Source of the DNA: Fragilaria crotonensis
Lineage: Eukaryota; Bacillariophyta; Fragilariophyceae; Fragilariales; Fragilariaceae
Reading direction: 5' to 3'
Length of the DNA: 58,005 nt
Assembly: GCA_022925895.1 (NCBI GenBank)
Contig: JAKSYS010000390.1
Location: 1-58,005 of the forward strand
Part shown: positions 55,418 through 58,005 of the stretch, piece by piece
How positions within the stretch are numbered: position 1 is the first letter of the stretch
Layout: each line of letters starts with the position of its first letter
Program-made: the position numbers and the translations under genes
The notes under the pieces: model-generated
Databases searched by the model: none
What the model was told of the DNA's origin: nothing
Seen by the model: only the letters and a program-made list of their open reading frames with translations

Positions 55418-57377
55418 ATGATGACCATCTACTTCCAAGAATGCAATGAAGATCTACCAACTATTGATCCCATTCACTCTGCCATGATGACAATTGACAA
55501 CTCTCCCAGCAACAATTCACAAGCCAACCCCCAGGAACCTGTGGACAAATATCTTCCAGAACCTCAGTCTCTCAAAGCTGTCCTCAAACTTGATGATGAT
55601 GTCCGCAATGCTTGGTTACATGCCATCAAAATGGAAATCAAGAACCTCATTGACCATGATACCTTCATCCTTGGACAAACCCCACACAAAGATGAACTCA
55701 TTATCCCAGTCAAACTTGTGCTCAAAGCAAAACAAACTGCATCTGGAAAACTTGACAAACTAAAAGCTCGCCTTGTCGCCCGTGGCGACCTGGAGAAACG
55801 ACTCCTGAAAAGAGTTAAAGCCATCAACCAACAACGACTCCTTGAACAACGCCAAGAAATTGCTGAATCTGCTACCTCTTCACCTGGCACTCCAAAACCT
55901 ATACCTGTTGAACCACTCATGTATGAAGACACCTGGTCACCCTGTGCATCTGCAAGAGGGGTCAAGCTATTCATTGCAACCATCTGTGCATCCAGAAGAA
56001 GTGTCAAGAGTGCTGACTTCATTGGTGCCTACCTCCAAGCCAAAGTTATTGGTCGCCACTTTGTGAAACTGCCATTGGAATACGCCTATCACTTCCCTGA
56101 ATACGCTAAATTCTTTGGCTCCCCAATGTTACTGAACAAAGGAATCTACGGTCTCGTCTACTCCGGCAAATATTGGAACATTGAATTTTCGGAATGGCTC
56201 TACTCCCAAGGATTTATTCAGTCTCCTTCCGAACCGTCCTATTTTGTCCGATACGACAAACACAATCAATGGCTCCGCCTACTATTTTTCGTCGACGATA
56301 TGCTCTACGCTGGAAGCAACGATTCCATCGAAAAACAATTTGAAGATTCCGTCCGCAATCGCTTTGATGTCAAATTCCTCGGCCCTGCGCAATGGTTCCT
56401 ACAAATGCGTATCCACAAACACCGACTCAAGCTACACCTCGACCAGCACCGCTATGTTTTGAATACTCTTCAACGATACGATCCAAACTCCGAATTCCCA
56501 GAACGAGATACTCCTTCCCTCCCGATTATACTTTCAGCAAGGATAACCGCCCGTAACCGCCTCCGACCTGACTCTCGTCGAACAAAAGCAACAACGCCTT
56601 CCGTTCCGCTCTGCTGTCTGCACTCTCCTCTACCTAGCATACAACACAAGAGCTGACATCCTATTTGCTGTCTGCAAACTTGCTAAAGCATGCATCTCTC
56701 CTGGCATACCTGATTTTCGAGCTCTCACCTGGCTCATTGGCTACCTCCGACGTCGTCCCTACTATGCCCTCAAATTCTATCCCGATGGCACTTCAAACCC
56801 CATCTATGACATCTGCATCCATCATCGCATTCCATACACTGATCTCACTGTCTTCTCTGATGCCAGCTGGCAAGACTGCCCCGATACTGGCCGATCTACT
56901 GTTGGATACATGATCTTCTACAATGGTGCTCTTATTGAAGCAATTCTACCATGCCAACACCTGTTGCCATGTCTACCTCTGAAGCTGAATATATGGCTGC
57001 ATGTTCCGCAACCATGGCCACCGCTCACATCCGAATGCTTCTATGATATGCTCTATCTTGGCACCAAACAATGGCGTGAAACCACTCAACGTCTCCCTTC
57101 TATCCCTGCCATCCTCATGATTGACAATGAAGCAACTGTTCAAATCGCCAAGAATGGCAAACTCACTCGCAAAACTCGCCACATTGAACGCCGTTTCCAC
57201 TTCGTCCGTCAAGGCCAACAAGACGGCATCCACCAACTTCATTGGATTCCCTGTGACTCCCAACTTGCCGATATCCTCACCAAGACTCAACACTCCGGCA
57301 AAATTGATCCTCACCTCACCAAGATCTTCTGTGTTCTCCCCGACCACATGCTTTCATCACCGGGACCAGAGATCTGA
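55418..57377 (+). pseudogene. Copia reverse transcriptase and RNase H (frame broken)
   Basis: RT ORF 55418-56656: PQSLKAVLKLDDDVRNAWLH and LKARLVARGDLEKR open the domain, the catalytic Asp lies in KSADFIGAYLQAK, LLNKGIYGLVYSGKYW follows, and the box is LLFFVDDMLYAGSN. RNase H follows in shifted frames: FSDASWQDCPDTGRSTVGYM, then STSEAEYMAAC, LMIDNEATVQIAKNGKLTRK, and QLADILTKTQHSGKID near the end. The terminal stop is TGA at 57375-57377, four bases before the polypurine tract. Confidence 0.8.
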
Positions 57378-57380
57378 TCC

Positions 57381-57388
57381 AAGAGGGG
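57381..57388 (+). other. Polypurine tract (AAGAGGGG)
   Basis: An eight-purine run directly before the 3' LTR, the expected primer site for plus-strand DNA synthesis of the 11.7-kb Copia element. Confidence 0.8.
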
Positions 57389-57987
57389 TGTTAGAGATCT
57401 ACTGTCACTCTGTCACACTGTCACTCGTAATTACTGTAAGGTTAAATACCATACGGTAATACGGTAGACAGTCCTTTATTTTCCTTCGTCTGTCCGTGAC
57501 TCGTGCCAGTAGTTCTGCGAATCAGAACTCTGGATCCCGCGACCACACAAGGAATTTAAATCATGTTGCCCTGAGTTTCCCTAAGTATTCAAATCTGTTA
57601 TGTTGTCAATTTTATTGACAACACAACTTTTACTATGGGATTCATAACTCAAACACCACTCAACAAGTGGGATTAAAGCAACATAACTTTGTGAGACTCC
57701 AACTAATATTGGAGATCTCACTTTCATTTTTCATCTACATTTTAACTTATAATTTCCACAAACCAAAAACAGTAAAGGCCTTTACTACTTAGTTCTACAT
57801 CTTCTACATATTTGTAACAACAAATCTACCATCATGGTCCACATCTTCAGGACTCCTACGCCCAAAGCTGGACGATCCGTCACGTTCGCTTCCTCTCCCG
57901 TCAAGTCCGACGGCAGACTTCTAGGTCCTACTAACCTTAAGTCTACCGTCGGCCAGTACTCGCGTACCGATCACACGAATACTGTCA
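57389..57987 (+). repeat. 3' LTR of the 11.7-kb Copia element
   Basis: 599 bp, partner of 46294-46891. Here the LTR-internal frame from ATG (57834) is uninterrupted to the LTR end, supporting the reading that translation can start in the LTR. The target duplication GCAAC follows at 57988-57992, and host sequence continues to the window end. Confidence 0.92.
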
Positions 57988-58005
57988 GCAACCATGCCAT
58001 ACACC

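Larger units (their letters stand above)
46294..57987 (+). mobile_element. Full-length 11.7-kb Ty1/copia retrotransposon
   Basis: Two LTRs (46294-46891 and 57389-57987) start TGTTAGAG and end CTGTCA, flanked by the 5-bp direct repeat GCAAC (46289-46293 and 57988-57992). A polypurine tract AAGAGGGG (57381-57388) abuts the 3' LTR. The domain order CCHC knuckle, DSGA protease, DDE integrase, FVDD reverse transcriptase, RNase H makes it Copia. The RT box FVDD and great length differ from the 7.2-kb element at 11.2-18.4 kb. LTRs differ only by three one-base homopolymer indels, so the copy is very young. Even so, its coding region is broken into many frames, mostly at short runs. Confidence 0.92.

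Overview
The window looks like nuclear DNA of a pennate-type diatom. Evidence: several proteins start with a signal peptide followed by a Phe at the predicted cleavage site (bipartite plastid targeting); there is a tandem pair of single-pass LRR receptor-like genes; introns are short (63, 72 and about 134 nt); and there are two complete Ty1/copia elements of the diatom (CoDi) kind. Species cannot be fixed from sequence alone.

Layout. 1-2.9 kb: a small plastid-type protein and a secreted coiled-coil protein. 2.93-7.79 kb: a 4,866-bp hAT-type element (18-bp terminal inverted repeats, 8-bp target duplication) that holds a decayed coding region, a 186-bp satellite and a nested inverted-repeat element. 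9.3-10.9 kb: a lysine-rich protein. 11.2-18.4 kb: a full Copia element on the minus strand with hydrophobic segments inside its polyprotein. 18.8-22.6 kb: a ZUFSP/UFSP-type peptidase tail to tail with UTP25 (ribosome biogenesis). 23.2-31.1 kb: two LRR membrane proteins on the minus strand. 31-36 kb: a gene-free repeat island with three foldback or MITE-like insertions and four copies of one repeat. 36-46 kb: plastid Deg protease, PAP/fibrillin, a type I membrane protein, INTS6 (Integrator) and RPC3 (RNA polymerase III). 46.3-58.0 kb: an 11.7-kb Copia element whose reading frame starts inside its own LTR and which carries about 5.4 kb of coding-like sequence ahead of a recognisable Gag.

Genes fall into compact convergent pairs (ZUFSP/UTP25 117 bp apart, Deg/PAP 27 bp, INTS6/RPC3 about 70 bp), separated by transposon islands and by spacers rich in GTAC palindromes. 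Many conserved genes are broken by one-base shifts. In most cases the shift is explained by losing or gaining one base of a short homopolymer, and the two LTRs of the young 11.7-kb element differ only by three such indels. Consensus errors are therefore a serious alternative to real pseudogenes, and frameshifted genes are annotated here as single loci. A few in-frame stops are substitution-type and are reported separately.
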